Shown here one piece after another: positions 14,448 through 22,778 of a stretch of 36,525 bases of DNA. A program made the position numbers and the translations under genes. Each line of letters begins with the position of its first letter. The stretch's first letter is position 1. Location of the stretch: assembly GCA_016180925.1 (NCBI GenBank), contig JACPAH010000007.1, positions 1 to 36,525 on the forward strand. The letters run 5' to 3'. This DNA is from Candidatus Aenigmatarchaeota archaeon. GTDB taxonomy: Archaea; Aenigmatarchaeota; Aenigmatarchaeia; GW2011-AR5. The notes under the pieces were generated by a model. It had not been told where the DNA came from, searched no databases, and worked only from the letters and a program-made list of their open reading frames with translations.

Positions 14448-16403
14448 ATGGAAGACAAAGAGAGAGCCGCCAGGATAAAAAAAATAATATCAAGGGAATA
14501 CAGGATATACAAGGAAGAGGAGGAAATATCCTCGCTTCCAAGGACCTTGTACGAGAAAGCGTGCAGGATATCGGCGGCGCTCCTCAACCTGAAGCCGGAC
14601 GCCAGGACCAGGAAGAAGCTAGAGGAAGTAATAGAATTCTCGCACCTCAAGATAACGCCAGCCGGCGTCTCGTCCCTCACGATACTGTTTGCACTTCTCA
14701 CCACGATACCGACAACGCTCCTGATAATACTGTCGCTCTTCACCCCGTTCAGCGTGCTGCCGTTCGGGTACGGGATGCTTCTCATGCTGATGTCGCTGTT
14801 CTTCGTGATATACCTCTACAACTACCCGTTCTTCCTGAAGAGAAGATACGAGTCGGAGGTGAGTTCGGAAATAGTGACGATGATACTCTACATGGCGATG
14901 TACATGAGGAACACCCCCAACCTTGAAGGCGCCGTGAAATTCGCGGCCGACAACCTGTCAGGCCCGATAGGGCTGGAGCTCAAGAAGATGCTGTGGGACG
15001 TTGAGGTCGGCAACTTCTTCTCCATGCAGGCGGCGCTCCTGGATTACACCGAGAAATGGGCGAAGAACAGGGAGTTCGTGGAGGCCGTGGAGCTGCTTAT
15101 AACGTCAATGAAGCAGATCGGCGAGAAGCGCTTAACGCTCCTGGACGAGACGGTGAATATAGTCTTGGAGGGCAACAGGGAAAGGGCAAAGCACTTCAAC
15201 CAGAAGCTGAAGCTGCCTGTCATGGTCGTGCACGCCCTCGGAGTAATACTTCCCGTGATGGGCCTCGTGCTCTTTCCGGTCATATCCGTCTTCCTGGGAA
15301 TAGAGTCGGCGGTTCTTTTCGTCATATACGACGTGCTGCTGCCGCTGATACTCTACTTCGTCATAATGCGGATATCGGAGCTGAGGCCGGCGACGTTCAG
15401 CAAAATCGACATCTCCGAGAATCCGGATGTGCCGCCGATGGGGAAGATAAAGCTCGGCGGCAGGCTGGTTTCGGCGTGGCCTATAGCAATGCTGAGCGCG
15501 ATACCCTTCATAGGGCTTGGTCTCTTCATAAAACAGTTCGAGAGCGAGGGAATAATAGCGGGACTCCTGATACTGTTCGGCGTGGCGTTCTCCATATCAA
15601 TATACAACATACTCCTCTCCAGGAAGAGGCTCGAGGTCAGGGACAAGACGAGGAAGATAGAAGGCGAATTCGCCGAGGCTTTATTCCAGATGGGGAACCA
15701 GGTGTCATCTGGAAAGCCGATAGAGATATCGATAAAGAATTCCATGGAGCGCATCAACAACCTCGAGATAAAGAACTTCTTCGACAAGGCGCTGAACAAC
15801 ATAAAGTCGCTCGGCATGACATTCCAGCAGGCGTTCTTTGACAAGGACTTCGGCGCGATAAGGCTCTACCCGTCGAGGCTCATAAAGAACATCATGAGGA
15901 CGGTGGTGGAGTCGAGCAAGAAGGGCGTCAACGTGGCGTCCAACGCCATGCTGTCGGTCTCCAGGTACCTGAAGGGCATCCACTCGACGCAGGAAGAGGT
16001 GAGGGAGGAGCTCAGTGAGACTGTCAATTCGCTGAAGTTCCAGCTCTATTTCCTGTCGCCCATGATATCCGGCATAGTCGTGACGCTGGCCATAATAATA
16101 ATAAGGATACTGAAGTCCCTGTCCAACAGCCTCGGCGACTTCCAGAGCGTGCAGGTCCCGCTCATAAGCCAGTTCGCCAACATCACCGTGACGCCCTTTC
16201 AATTTATAATAGTCGTTGGCACATATATCATAGAAACATGCGTAATCATATCGATATTCATAAACAACATAGAGAACGGCGACGACCCGATAGGGCGCAT
16301 GCACACGACCGGATACTCGCTGCTGATAGGGTTCATCATGTTCACCGTATTCACCATGATAACGCTGATGGTGTTCGGGCCGCTCATAACGACGCTGGTG
16401 TGA
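14448..16403 (+). CDS. Double T2SSF membrane platform protein (TadC/FlaJ-like)
   Basis: A 651-aa polytopic protein built from two tandem T2SSF-like halves. In each half, cytoplasmic helical bundles alternate with paired TM helices (about residues 70-125 and 270-310 in the first half, then about 345-390 and 540-650 in the second). A FAEALFQMGNQVSSGKPIE-type segment in the second half is characteristic of TadB/TadC/FlaJ proteins. It is the expected partner of the upstream ATPase and forms the inner-membrane platform on which pilins are assembled. Single-protein double-domain forms are typical of archaeal type IV pilus systems. Gaps are 6 nt upstream and 4 nt downstream. Confidence 0.9.
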   Translation: MEDKERAARIKKIISREYRIYKEEEEISSLPRTLYEKACRISAALLNLKPDARTRKKLEEVIEFSHLKITPAGVSSLTILFALLTTIPTTLLIILSLFTPFSVLPFGYGMLLMLMSLFFVIYLYNYPFFLKRRYESEVSSEIVTMILYMAMYMRNTPNLEGAVKFAADNLSGPIGLELKKMLWDVEVGNFFSMQAALLDYTEKWAKNREFVEAVELLITSMKQIGEKRLTLLDETVNIVLEGNRERAKHFNQKLKLPVMVVHALGVILPVMGLVLFPVISVFLGIESAVLFVIYDVLLPLILYFVIMRISELRPATFSKIDISENPDVPPMGKIKLGGRLVSAWPIAMLSAIPFIGLGLFIKQFESEGIIAGLLILFGVAFSISIYNILLSRKRLEVRDKTRKIEGEFAEALFQMGNQVSSGKPIEISIKNSMERINNLEIKNFFDKALNNIKSLGMTFQQAFFDKDFGAIRLYPSRLIKNIMRTVVESSKKGVNVASNAMLSVSRYLKGIHSTQEEVREELSETVNSLKFQLYFLSPMISGIVVTLAIIIIRILKSLSNSLGDFQSVQVPLISQFANITVTPFQFIIVVGTYIIETCVIISIFINNIENGDDPIGRMHTTGYSLLIGFIMFTVFTMITLMVFGPLITTLV

Positions 16404-16407
16404 CGAC

Positions 16408-16662
16408 ATGAAGATGTGCAAATGTATGAAAACCAGAGGTTTTCAACATCCCAAAGGAATCTCGGACGTGATGCTGTGGACCATGATAGGGCTTGCATTG
16501 GCCCTGATCGCACTGGCGATACTTGCATCGATAGCAGGGAGCCAGACGACTCTGGTGAAGAACGACATAGAGATACAGCGCGAAAGCGTTTACACAATGC
16601 CCGTATACGGACCGTGCCATGACTACGAGGAGGCCGACTTTTCATGGAAAGTCTTGAGATGA
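16408..16662 (+). CDS. Pilin-like protein with class III signal peptide
   Basis: An 84-aa protein. The leader up to HPKG is followed by ISDVMLWTMIGLALALIALA, which fits an archaeal prepilin-peptidase site (cleavage after KG) and a single hydrophobic pilin helix. The mature part is short (about 65 aa) and ends with Tyr/acidic residues (VYGPCHDYEEADFSWK). Hairpin unit D (16422-16449) is read in frame inside the leader, so the leader MCKCMKTRGFQHPKG is largely encoded by the repeat. Start could be ATG 16408, 16414 or 16426. The stop codon overlaps the next ATG (ATGA). A minor pilin or scaffold role is inferred. Confidence 0.75.
   Translation: MKMCKCMKTRGFQHPKGISDVMLWTMIGLALALIALAILASIAGSQTTLVKNDIEIQRESVYTMPVYGPCHDYEEADFSWKVLR
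16422..16449. repeat. Bulged-hairpin unit D inside a pilin leader
   Basis: A single 28-nt unit with clamp ATGT/ACAT, bulged a426, inner stem TGAAAACC/GGTTTTCA and loop aga. It matches the general plan of the 12108-12135 unit, but with a different, compensating inner stem. It lies in the coding frame of the pilin leader rather than between genes. Confidence 0.8.
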
Positions 16663-16976
16663 AGCAGGTATTTTATGTTATAATCGGCATCGTCATAACG
16701 GTAGTCGTCGCCTTCGTCCTGTGGAACAAGTTCGCGCCGGATGCCAGCCGCTCGTTCTATAATACTGTGACAGGACCGGGCGGGCTGTTCGGCCTCGCGC
16801 TTGCTGGAAGGAGGAAGAAAGGGATGCCGATGTCGCTGCTCGTGCTGATAATCGGCTCCGTAATAGCTCTCATAGTCATATTCCTCATCATGGGAGGGTT
16901 CATAGGCGAATCGGGCGGCGTGTCCAGCTCGCTCCGCGACTCCCTCACCGATTTCGGCATCGGTGCAATAAGCTAA
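16659..16976 (+). CDS. Two-helix pilin-like protein with an internal signal-like site
   Basis: The start at 16659 overlaps the preceding stop as ATGA, which is better than the upstream in-frame ATG at 16644. The 105-aa product has a first hydrophobic helix (YVIIGIVITVVVAFVLW), a Gly-rich polar region, then GRRKKG followed by a second long hydrophobic helix (MPMSLLVLIIGSVIALIVIF). The second block looks like a complete class III signal peptide plus pilin helix. The protein could be a fusion of two tiny pilins, a precursor cleaved internally, or a simple two-TM protein. It is embedded in the pilus operon (5-nt gap to the next gene). Confidence 0.7.
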   Translation: MKQVFYVIIGIVITVVVAFVLWNKFAPDASRSFYNTVTGPGGLFGLALAGRRKKGMPMSLLVLIIGSVIALIVIFLIMGGFIGESGGVSSSLRDSLTDFGIGAIS

Positions 16977-16981
16977 CCACG

Positions 16982-17878
16982 GTGATATCCATAGAAATAA
17001 CAGAAATCGTTCCGGCGATGCTCACAGCGCTGATAATTCTGTCGATAGTGATAATATTTTTCATCCCGAAAGAGCTTCTCGCCAGCGGCTACGGCAACCT
17101 CACGGGAAGCTTCCTCATCATGCCCAGGGACGTCAATACAGAAGTCATGGATATCGTTCGCGATGCAAACGGGGATGTAGCGGGCTATAATCTGGAAATA
17201 CGAACCACTCTCGCATACATAAACACCGAATCGCTCAAAGAAGACACCATTAACGCAGTCCCGATAGTCCATTTCAAGGGTGGCTCTGCAAGAGGCAGTC
17301 CATTTACCATGACAAAGCAGGAAATGACAAGCGGTGCCGGAGGCGTGAGGTGGAATTTGAGTTTCAATGTCCAGACCAGCGAGCCGCCGTACAAAACAGA
17401 ACAAAGCCCATTCTCCGGTGAAGTGAGTGAAAAGGATGGACTCGTCATGAAATCCGGCGAAGGAGGGGATTTTCTAGTCAAGGCTGAGAAATACGACGTA
17501 ACAGGCATTTTCACCAAGTCGTGCGAGATAGGGTTCCGCATCCAGTGCGGGAACGACACCAAGGCCCTGTACATGGATGAAAAGGAGGACTGCATCGCAT
17601 CAGGAGGACAATATTTGTGCTATGAAAACTCCAATGCATGCAGCGGCATCGTGGAGATAGAGATGAACGAGAGGCCGGACTGCGACGCCAGGAAGAATAC
17701 CATGTCGATTGCGGTGAAGAAAGGCACCGAGGGCCCTGTCCAGGAGGAAGTTTCTATAAGCTTCTGGAAAGACACCCAATGCGTAGAAGGCGAGACGGAT
17801 TACAGGCGCCTCACCGGCCTGTGCGAACTCGACAGGCTGAGCGGCCTTTACCTTTACGGCTTCCCGCTTTTTGGATGA
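16982..17878 (+). CDS. One-TM extracytoplasmic Cys-containing protein
   Basis: A 298-aa protein. The likely start is GTG 16982, 5 nt after the preceding stop; the first in-frame ATG (17018) would cut into the hydrophobic helix. Residues about 9-31 form one TM helix (AMLTALIILSIVIIFFI), followed by a large mainly beta, polar domain. Paired cysteines in the second half (CEIGFRIQC, DCIASGGQYLC, ENSNACSG, RPDCDARKN) suggest disulfides outside the cell. No known family. Operon position suggests a minor pilin or a pilus-associated membrane-anchored subunit. Confidence 0.75.
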   Translation: MISIEITEIVPAMLTALIILSIVIIFFIPKELLASGYGNLTGSFLIMPRDVNTEVMDIVRDANGDVAGYNLEIRTTLAYINTESLKEDTINAVPIVHFKGGSARGSPFTMTKQEMTSGAGGVRWNLSFNVQTSEPPYKTEQSPFSGEVSEKDGLVMKSGEGGDFLVKAEKYDVTGIFTKSCEIGFRIQCGNDTKALYMDEKEDCIASGGQYLCYENSNACSGIVEIEMNERPDCDARKNTMSIAVKKGTEGPVQEEVSISFWKDTQCVEGETDYRRLTGLCELDRLSGLYLYGFPLFG

Positions 17879-17882
17879 ACCC

Positions 17883-17898
17883 CAGCGCTTTGGCGCTG
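17883..17898. repeat. Short GC hairpin in an intercistronic gap
   Basis: CAGCGC/GCGCTG forms a 6-bp perfect stem around a 4-nt loop (TTTG) in the 65-nt gap after the 298-aa gene. It has no bulge and does not belong clearly to the bulged-hairpin family. It could be an mRNA processing or stability element. Confidence 0.5.
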
Positions 17899-17943
17899 CA
17901 AGCCGAAAGCAAGTATTTATTCTGACGGCTCAAATCAATATTT

Positions 17944-18582
17944 ATGGCCGAGATAAGGGAACTCTTCCTAGGGATATTCGTTGCCGTCTTAGTTATCAGC
18001 ATAATGATACTGATATTCACGCGCGGCAACGAGAGCGCCCTCACGCTGGGGGACAGGGTCGAGAAGGCGTTTGACAAGAACAAATTCATTGCGGACGTTT
18101 CCGGGGCATGCTATACCATAGACTCGTCCAGGCTTAACCTGACGGGCGTAATCCCGGAATACAGGGAATATCTGGCAGAAGGCGACTCCGTTTCCATCAT
18201 GCTAACGGCAGCGGTAGACGGCAAGGCCGGCTTCAGCCAGGAACTCAACAATCCGGATTTTGTTCTGGACAACAACGAGCTGCAGCTGTCAAGCATATCT
18301 ACGATAGGATGCGTGAGCGATGGCAAGCAGTGCGACTTCCAGCAGACTGAGATAAATTTCAACATAGACCGAAGCGAAGTCATTAATCTGCAAGACAGCG
18401 GAGGTAACGCTGTGCCCAAGTCCATCAAGGAAATTCTGGACTCACAGCAAAGCGTGCAAATCGGCGCATGGAAGGAAGTCGGACTGGATGCAGACCGCGT
18501 TTATCCGGTGACATTCGAAGATATGATAGAGCAGCGAACAAACTTTTATCTCGGGAGCTTCATATTGAATAAAAAGTGCTAA
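17944..18582 (+). CDS. One-TM extracytoplasmic protein, 212 aa
   Basis: An N-terminal hydrophobic helix (residues about 8-26, LGIFVAVLVISIMILIF) preceded by MAEIREL anchors a polar domain with few cysteines (GACYTI, IGCVSDGKQCDF, NKKC). The first 30 residues after the helix (GNESALTLGDRVEKAFDK) look like the amphipathic continuation of a pilin helix. No K/R-G cleavage site precedes the helix, so it may be membrane-anchored rather than processed. The protein ends 2 nt before the next start. No known family; inferred component of the pilus-like apparatus. Confidence 0.72.
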   Translation: MAEIRELFLGIFVAVLVISIMILIFTRGNESALTLGDRVEKAFDKNKFIADVSGACYTIDSSRLNLTGVIPEYREYLAEGDSVSIMLTAAVDGKAGFSQELNNPDFVLDNNELQLSSISTIGCVSDGKQCDFQQTEINFNIDRSEVINLQDSGGNAVPKSIKEILDSQQSVQIGAWKEVGLDADRVYPVTFEDMIEQRTNFYLGSFILNKKC

Positions 18583-18584
18583 GC

Positions 18585-18728
18585 ATGGAAAGGAAAGCGA
18601 TAGGAATGGCAGTCGGGTTCGTAATACTTATGATACTGATAGCCGTCGCCTTGATGCTGACCAGCAAAAGCCAGGGCGGCTCCATGTCCAACCTGGAAAC
18701 CGCCCTTGGCATAGTGAGGGGTGTCTAG
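18585..18728 (+). CDS. 47-aa pilin-like mini protein
   Basis: Below the ORF-track length cutoff. ATG at 18585 is 2 nt after the preceding stop and the TAG is at 18726-18728. The product starts MERKAIG and continues as one hydrophobic helix (MAVGFVILMILIAVALML), then a short polar tail (TSKSQGGSMSNLETALGIVRGV). The basic leader ending in G could be a prepilin-peptidase site. The frame is exactly packed between neighbours with no spacer, which strongly supports a real gene. It is probably a small pilin or membrane scaffold subunit. Confidence 0.75.
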   Translation: MERKAIGMAVGFVILMILIAVALMLTSKSQGGSMSNLETALGIVRGV

Positions 18729-18848
18729 ATGCGCCTGGAATACATTGCTGTCGGGTTCATACTGATGCTGGTAGTCGTCATGGTCGTGTTATCAATACTC
18801 TCAGGCGTGGCGCCGGGCGTTGAGTTCATATTCAGCAAGGTGAAATGA
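18729..18848 (+). CDS. 39-aa single-TM mini protein
   Basis: Below the ORF-track cutoff. The ATG follows the previous TAG with no gap, and the TGA (18846-18848) is followed directly by the ATG of the 549-aa gene. Most of the chain is a hydrophobic helix (YIAVGFILMLVVVMVVLSIL) with a short tail (SGVAPGVEFIFSKVK). It shares the AVGFxL motif with the 47-aa neighbour, suggesting a duplicated pair. The perfect packing supports expression. The role may be a tiny pilin-like filament or membrane subunit. Confidence 0.72.
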   Translation: MRLEYIAVGFILMLVVVMVVLSILSGVAPGVEFIFSKVK

Positions 18849-20498
18849 ATGGAGGAAAACACGCAGGCAATATTCATTGTAATCAGCCTTCTGTTCGTCC
18901 TGATAGGGCTGGTATTAATCTCCACCTTGCTTGCGAATTCGGATCCGTACGCATATATTTCAACATCCAACGCCGAAAAACTCAGGACAGCAATGGAGCA
19001 GGCATGCAACGGCCAGAACCAGAAGATAAGCTTCTCGCTGCCCCAGAACGTGCCGGCCCTGACATCTATACTTTCATTCGCAACTTCATGGCTCCTTTAT
19101 GAGGGCGGCGACCCGCATTACACGCTTTATTACGAGATGTTCCCTGCCGGCGACGCCATAGGATGGGAGTCATACCAGAAATACAGCTCAAAAGCCCTGA
19201 CATACATAACGGAAGACGCGCGAAATAAAGACGGGCAGCCCATAACAAGCACCGATGAAGCCGATGAATACATGAGGAGCGTAAAAGAACAGCTCAATGA
19301 AAGAGGCGTAAATGCCGATATAGTTATACTAAGGAACGTCATACTAAGCGCCGATTTTCCGCATTACCAGAATTACAGATTTGAAAAAAGACAAAATACA
19401 GGCTCATCATCCGACGACTTCATATCAAGCTTCTTCGGTTTCGGCGAATGGAAGCGCGTGGATAATGCAGGAAATCCCAGGGAAGGCGACAATTTCTTTG
19501 AGTTCACCAACTACGATGCACTGCCGACCGAGGAAAAGACCGCGATAAAATACATGCCGTGCGGAGACCATTCGCTCTGCCTGAAGACGCGCGACGGCGT
19601 CTACAGGTATAAAATGCCGGACTGCGAGGCGCAGGACATAAAATACGTCGCGCTTGCGTATGATGACAGAAGCATAGGAGAAGGGTATATTACTACGGTG
19701 GGGGCCGAGGCCGTCGTCACGGGCGTCGCCGCAGCGAGCATAATATACGGCGTCCCGGCGGCGGTAACAGCCACCGCCTCAGCGACTTTCAGGGTAGCGT
19801 CTTTCATATCAAAAATACCTTATGTTAAAACCATTGGTTTGGTGGCCTCGACGTATGCCGCAGACAAACTTGCCCACTATTTCTTCACTGTATTCCTGTC
19901 CTACAGGGTCTCGGACTTCAGCATCACGAGCCCATGCGCCGCAGAAGACGTGGAAATAACCAAAATGAGATGCGGCGATATTCCGTCTGAATACTCGTGC
20001 AGCAGGATGGAAAAGATACCCATCATGAAATTCGATGACAGCACCGGGGGCCTGTCGAAGGTGTCGGACCACTACACCTGCGTGGAAAAGTTCAACAAAA
20101 ACTACGACGACGCAGCATCGAATCCGGATGTTTTCCCGCTGGAATCCGGGGAGATAAGCAATGAGCAGTGCCTCCTGGTCAAAGTCTCAAAGCTCCCGGA
20201 AGGATACTGCTGGACTCCGGACCCTTACAAGGAACTCTCCCTAAACTTTTTCACCCAAGGCCCAACCCAGCTGTTCGCAAGAAACCTTGGGCTGAATCCA
20301 GTAAGGGAATACACATCATACCTGTACAATAACATGCCCGGCCCGGTGGCCCTCCTTCTTCCGTGGAACGACGAGGGGTTCTTCATAGACAGGAACGGCG
20401 GCACCATATCGTGGGGATGGCCGCAGCACAACGGAGAAGGAATAATAGGCGACCTGGTGGAACTTCCTGGAGCGATTGTCAGCGGAATAACCAGCTGA
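18849..20498 (+). CDS. Large membrane-anchored extracytoplasmic protein, 549 aa
   Basis: An N-terminal TM helix (residues about 8-27, IFIVISLLFVLIGLVLIS) precedes a large extracytoplasmic region. A central hydrophobic Ala/Val-rich stretch (about 279-345; AVVTGVAAASIIYGVPAAV and more) could be one or two additional membrane or amphipathic segments. The second half has several Cys (ITSPCAAEDVEI, MRCGDIPSEYSCSRM, HYTCVEKF, EQCLLVK, EGYCW), likely disulfide-bonded. It is the largest subunit after the M23 protein among the anchored proteins. No recognised domain. Start and stop fit tightly in the operon. Inferred structural or tip component of the apparatus. Confidence 0.75.
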   Translation: MEENTQAIFIVISLLFVLIGLVLISTLLANSDPYAYISTSNAEKLRTAMEQACNGQNQKISFSLPQNVPALTSILSFATSWLLYEGGDPHYTLYYEMFPAGDAIGWESYQKYSSKALTYITEDARNKDGQPITSTDEADEYMRSVKEQLNERGVNADIVILRNVILSADFPHYQNYRFEKRQNTGSSSDDFISSFFGFGEWKRVDNAGNPREGDNFFEFTNYDALPTEEKTAIKYMPCGDHSLCLKTRDGVYRYKMPDCEAQDIKYVALAYDDRSIGEGYITTVGAEAVVTGVAAASIIYGVPAAVTATASATFRVASFISKIPYVKTIGLVASTYAADKLAHYFFTVFLSYRVSDFSITSPCAAEDVEITKMRCGDIPSEYSCSRMEKIPIMKFDDSTGGLSKVSDHYTCVEKFNKNYDDAASNPDVFPLESGEISNEQCLLVKVSKLPEGYCWTPDPYKELSLNFFTQGPTQLFARNLGLNPVREYTSYLYNNMPGPVALLLPWNDEGFFIDRNGGTISWGWPQHNGEGIIGDLVELPGAIVSGITS

Positions 20499-20572
20499 CG
20501 GGATAAAGAATTATTCAGCATCCAACAATTTTGCCAATCAAAGATTTAATCAAAAGGCTGCATATTTATCAT

Positions 20573-20959
20573 ATGCACGGAGTCACGAGCATAAGGAACT
20601 TCATATCCATAACGATACTTTTGATAATGCTTGTAGGATTCGCATCTCCGCTGCAGGCGTCCGTCCAGGACGTCATAAATACTGATGCATCCCTTCAGGC
20701 AGAACTCATAGCTTCAAAAATCAACGTACTCAGGGCTGCGCCAGACGGGACCGGAACAAGAATATCGCTGCCTGATGCAAAATGTACGGTGAAATTTGAG
20801 AACACGTTCCTGACCATAACCTACCAGAAGGCCGTCTCCAGCCCCACCACTGTCACAAAGCATCTAATCCAGAACCCGACAGTCATCCAGAGCTTCGAGG
20901 AAGAATGCCCCAATTCGTTCTTTCTGAAAAAAAACAACGGAGTCATATCGGTGGATTGA
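20573..20959 (+). CDS. Secreted or anchored small protein, 128 aa
   Basis: The ORF track starts at a TTG (20531), but the ATG at 20573 gives a clean N terminus: MHGVTSIRNF, then hydrophobic ISITILLIMLVGFASPL, then QASVQDV. This resembles a Sec signal peptide with cleavage near ASPLQA, or a single anchor. The mature region is a small polar domain with two Cys (DAKCTVKF and EEECPNS). The next ATG follows the stop with zero spacing (20959/20960). Family unknown. A 74-nt gap precedes it, so an internal promoter is possible. Confidence 0.7.
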   Translation: MHGVTSIRNFISITILLIMLVGFASPLQASVQDVINTDASLQAELIASKINVLRAAPDGTGTRISLPDAKCTVKFENTFLTITYQKAVSSPTTVTKHLIQNPTVIQSFEEECPNSFFLKKNNGVISVD

Positions 20960-21928
20960 ATGGCTGAAAACCTGGACCCCGTATGGATGATAATGTTCAT
21001 CGTCAGAATAGTTTTTGCCGTCGCCATAGTGTTTTTCATGTCAATCCTTATACTCTCACTGAGCATAAGCCTCGACGACGACCAGCTGAAGAGATTTTCC
21101 CATGAGTTATCTGAGAACATACTCAGTTCGGAACTGGCTGAAAGCAAGGGCATAATCTCTGAAGCAAAGCTTGACAGTTTCATCGCCAATTCGTCGAACC
21201 TGATTTCAAACGTTTACCCCGGCATGGGAGATGAAGCGGCATTCATGCTGGGCGACATCCAGTTCGGGCAATATCCCAACATAGAGCCCAATTTCGCAAG
21301 GCATTGCCTGATAGGATACAGCGCATCCATAAGAGAGCTGAACGGCGACAGGTTCTGGGATTTCGGCTACAGGCCTTCCGGACTCGAGGAATACGGCCTT
21401 GCCGACGAAAACTTCAAGTCATCCCAGGAAAGCTTCCCGATATCCGTAATGAAGAGAGATGGTTCACTGCAGCAGGCCGAAATGGAACTTCGCGTATTCA
21501 TAGACCCCATGACACGATACTCATGCCTTGCCGAGATGGCGAAAACAACGAAAGAGAAGCAGGAGCTGGGCATGCCGCTCTGCACCATTTCCAGGTGCAC
21601 TGTATCGATAAGAAACTTCTACGACAGGAATAATTACACATGCACGATCGAAAGCCCGCATCAGGGAAGCTCCGATGCCGAATATGTGGCATGCAGATAT
21701 CTCCCTGGCGTCAGCATAATACCTTCATCCCTCACTTACCTGAAAGACGAGAAAAAGAAGCTTGTTGCATATCCTGTAAAGGAAGGAGCCCCATATTCTG
21801 ACATCATGAGCGACCCTGATAATTCTATGCAGATTTCGCAGGACAACTGCGACTCGCTCAAGGCAGCCTGGATAGCGACAGATGCCGACAATGTAAAATC
21901 AGTTATATTCTGCATGGAGCCGAGATAA
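20960..21928 (+). CDS. One-TM extracytoplasmic protein, 322 aa
   Basis: An N-terminal helix (about 10-33; FIVRIVFAVAIVFFMSILIL) is followed by a helical acidic region and a polar, Cys-containing extracytoplasmic domain (FARHCLIG, RYSCLAEM, PLCTISRCTVSI, NYTCTIE, VACRYL, DNCDSL, IFCMEPR). Zero spacing upstream and a 1-nt gap downstream show tight operon packing. No known domain. Like several neighbours, it combines a pilin-like N-terminal helix with a disulfide-type ectodomain, so minor-pilin-like assembly is plausible but unproven. Confidence 0.75.
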   Translation: MAENLDPVWMIMFIVRIVFAVAIVFFMSILILSLSISLDDDQLKRFSHELSENILSSELAESKGIISEAKLDSFIANSSNLISNVYPGMGDEAAFMLGDIQFGQYPNIEPNFARHCLIGYSASIRELNGDRFWDFGYRPSGLEEYGLADENFKSSQESFPISVMKRDGSLQQAEMELRVFIDPMTRYSCLAEMAKTTKEKQELGMPLCTISRCTVSIRNFYDRNNYTCTIESPHQGSSDAEYVACRYLPGVSIIPSSLTYLKDEKKKLVAYPVKEGAPYSDIMSDPDNSMQISQDNCDSLKAAWIATDADNVKSVIFCMEPR

Positions 21929-21929
21929 C

Positions 21930-22778
21930 ATGAAAGGACAATCATCATTACCGGAGGACATCGGATGGACGATATTCATAGTCATAGCCGTCATTTTCAT
22001 CGTCGTGATATCACTCATCATGGTCGGGAAGGCGAGGTTTGACAACTACGGAAGGGGGAGCAACCTCATATACTCCCTTTATTTCGTCAGCATCTCGACA
22101 GAGCCCTATCTTGTCGGTGAATCTCTGTCATTTTACGGCATACGGGACAGGCAGTTCTTCGAGCACGCCCTCGAAAGCGCTGTAACGGGCTCGCTGGAGA
22201 GCTCGTCATCAATGAACGTTCCGGCAGAGCTGAAACTGTTCATGGAAGCTTACGAGTTCCGGAGATATGCGGTCGAAATAAGAAGCGGCGGGAAATCTGT
22301 GCTGAACTTAGACAATATATTGACGAGATGCGGCACAGCCGGTGATGGGACATGTGTGAATAAGTACAGTAACGACATCACGGCATGTGGTATAGGAAGG
22401 GTGGAGATAGATGACGCCGGCGTATGCAGTTTTTACCAGACATGCTGCAGAGAAGAACCTTCATCAATACCAACCGATGCAACGAGATGCGGGCCGCAGG
22501 GAATAGGCATATGCTCGAAGGACCTTGCACCTCCTACACGAAGGTCGGACATTTTTATACCGGCGTGCGCCGACGGCCGTGATTACTATCCGGACACCGA
22601 AAGATGCAGCAGCGCATCGCTGAACGGGGAAGAAACGCCGGTGTGCTGCATCCCGATAACAACACAGAATATTGCGGCGGCGCAGACTGCAGCTTCTGCT
22701 GAAATACCGCTGTTCTTCAATGGAACCTCCAATTATGACAAGGACTCGGACAGTTCCATAGAGGTGACGATAGGATGA
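21930..22778 (+). CDS. Pilin-like protein with class III signal peptide, 282 aa
   Basis: The N terminus MKG|QSSLPEDIGWTIF is a very short leader ending in KG, followed by Q-S and a hydrophobic helix. Glu occurs at position 6 of the predicted mature chain, close to the conserved Glu5 of type IV pilins. This is an archaeal prepilin-peptidase substrate signature. The ectodomain is Cys-rich with Cys pairs (TRCGTAGDGTC, TACGIG, GVCSFYQTCC, TRCGPQGIGIC, TPVCC). It overlaps the following M23 gene by 4 nt (ATGA). Likely a minor pilin or adhesin-like subunit. Confidence 0.8.
   Translation: MKGQSSLPEDIGWTIFIVIAVIFIVVISLIMVGKARFDNYGRGSNLIYSLYFVSISTEPYLVGESLSFYGIRDRQFFEHALESAVTGSLESSSSMNVPAELKLFMEAYEFRRYAVEIRSGGKSVLNLDNILTRCGTAGDGTCVNKYSNDITACGIGRVEIDDAGVCSFYQTCCREEPSSIPTDATRCGPQGIGICSKDLAPPTRRSDIFIPACADGRDYYPDTERCSSASLNGEETPVCCIPITTQNIAAAQTAASAEIPLFFNGTSNYDKDSDSSIEVTIG

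Noticed and set aside
15705-16421. 238-aa minus-strand ORF and similar long antisense frames over the pilus operon
   Set aside because: They are antisense to the well-supported T2SSF protein; their Tyr/His/Arg-rich composition is a mirror artefact of the coding strand.
17883-17898. Member of the bulged-hairpin family
   Set aside because: It has a 6-bp GC stem with a 4-nt loop, no clamp and no single-base bulge, so it does not fit the plan.
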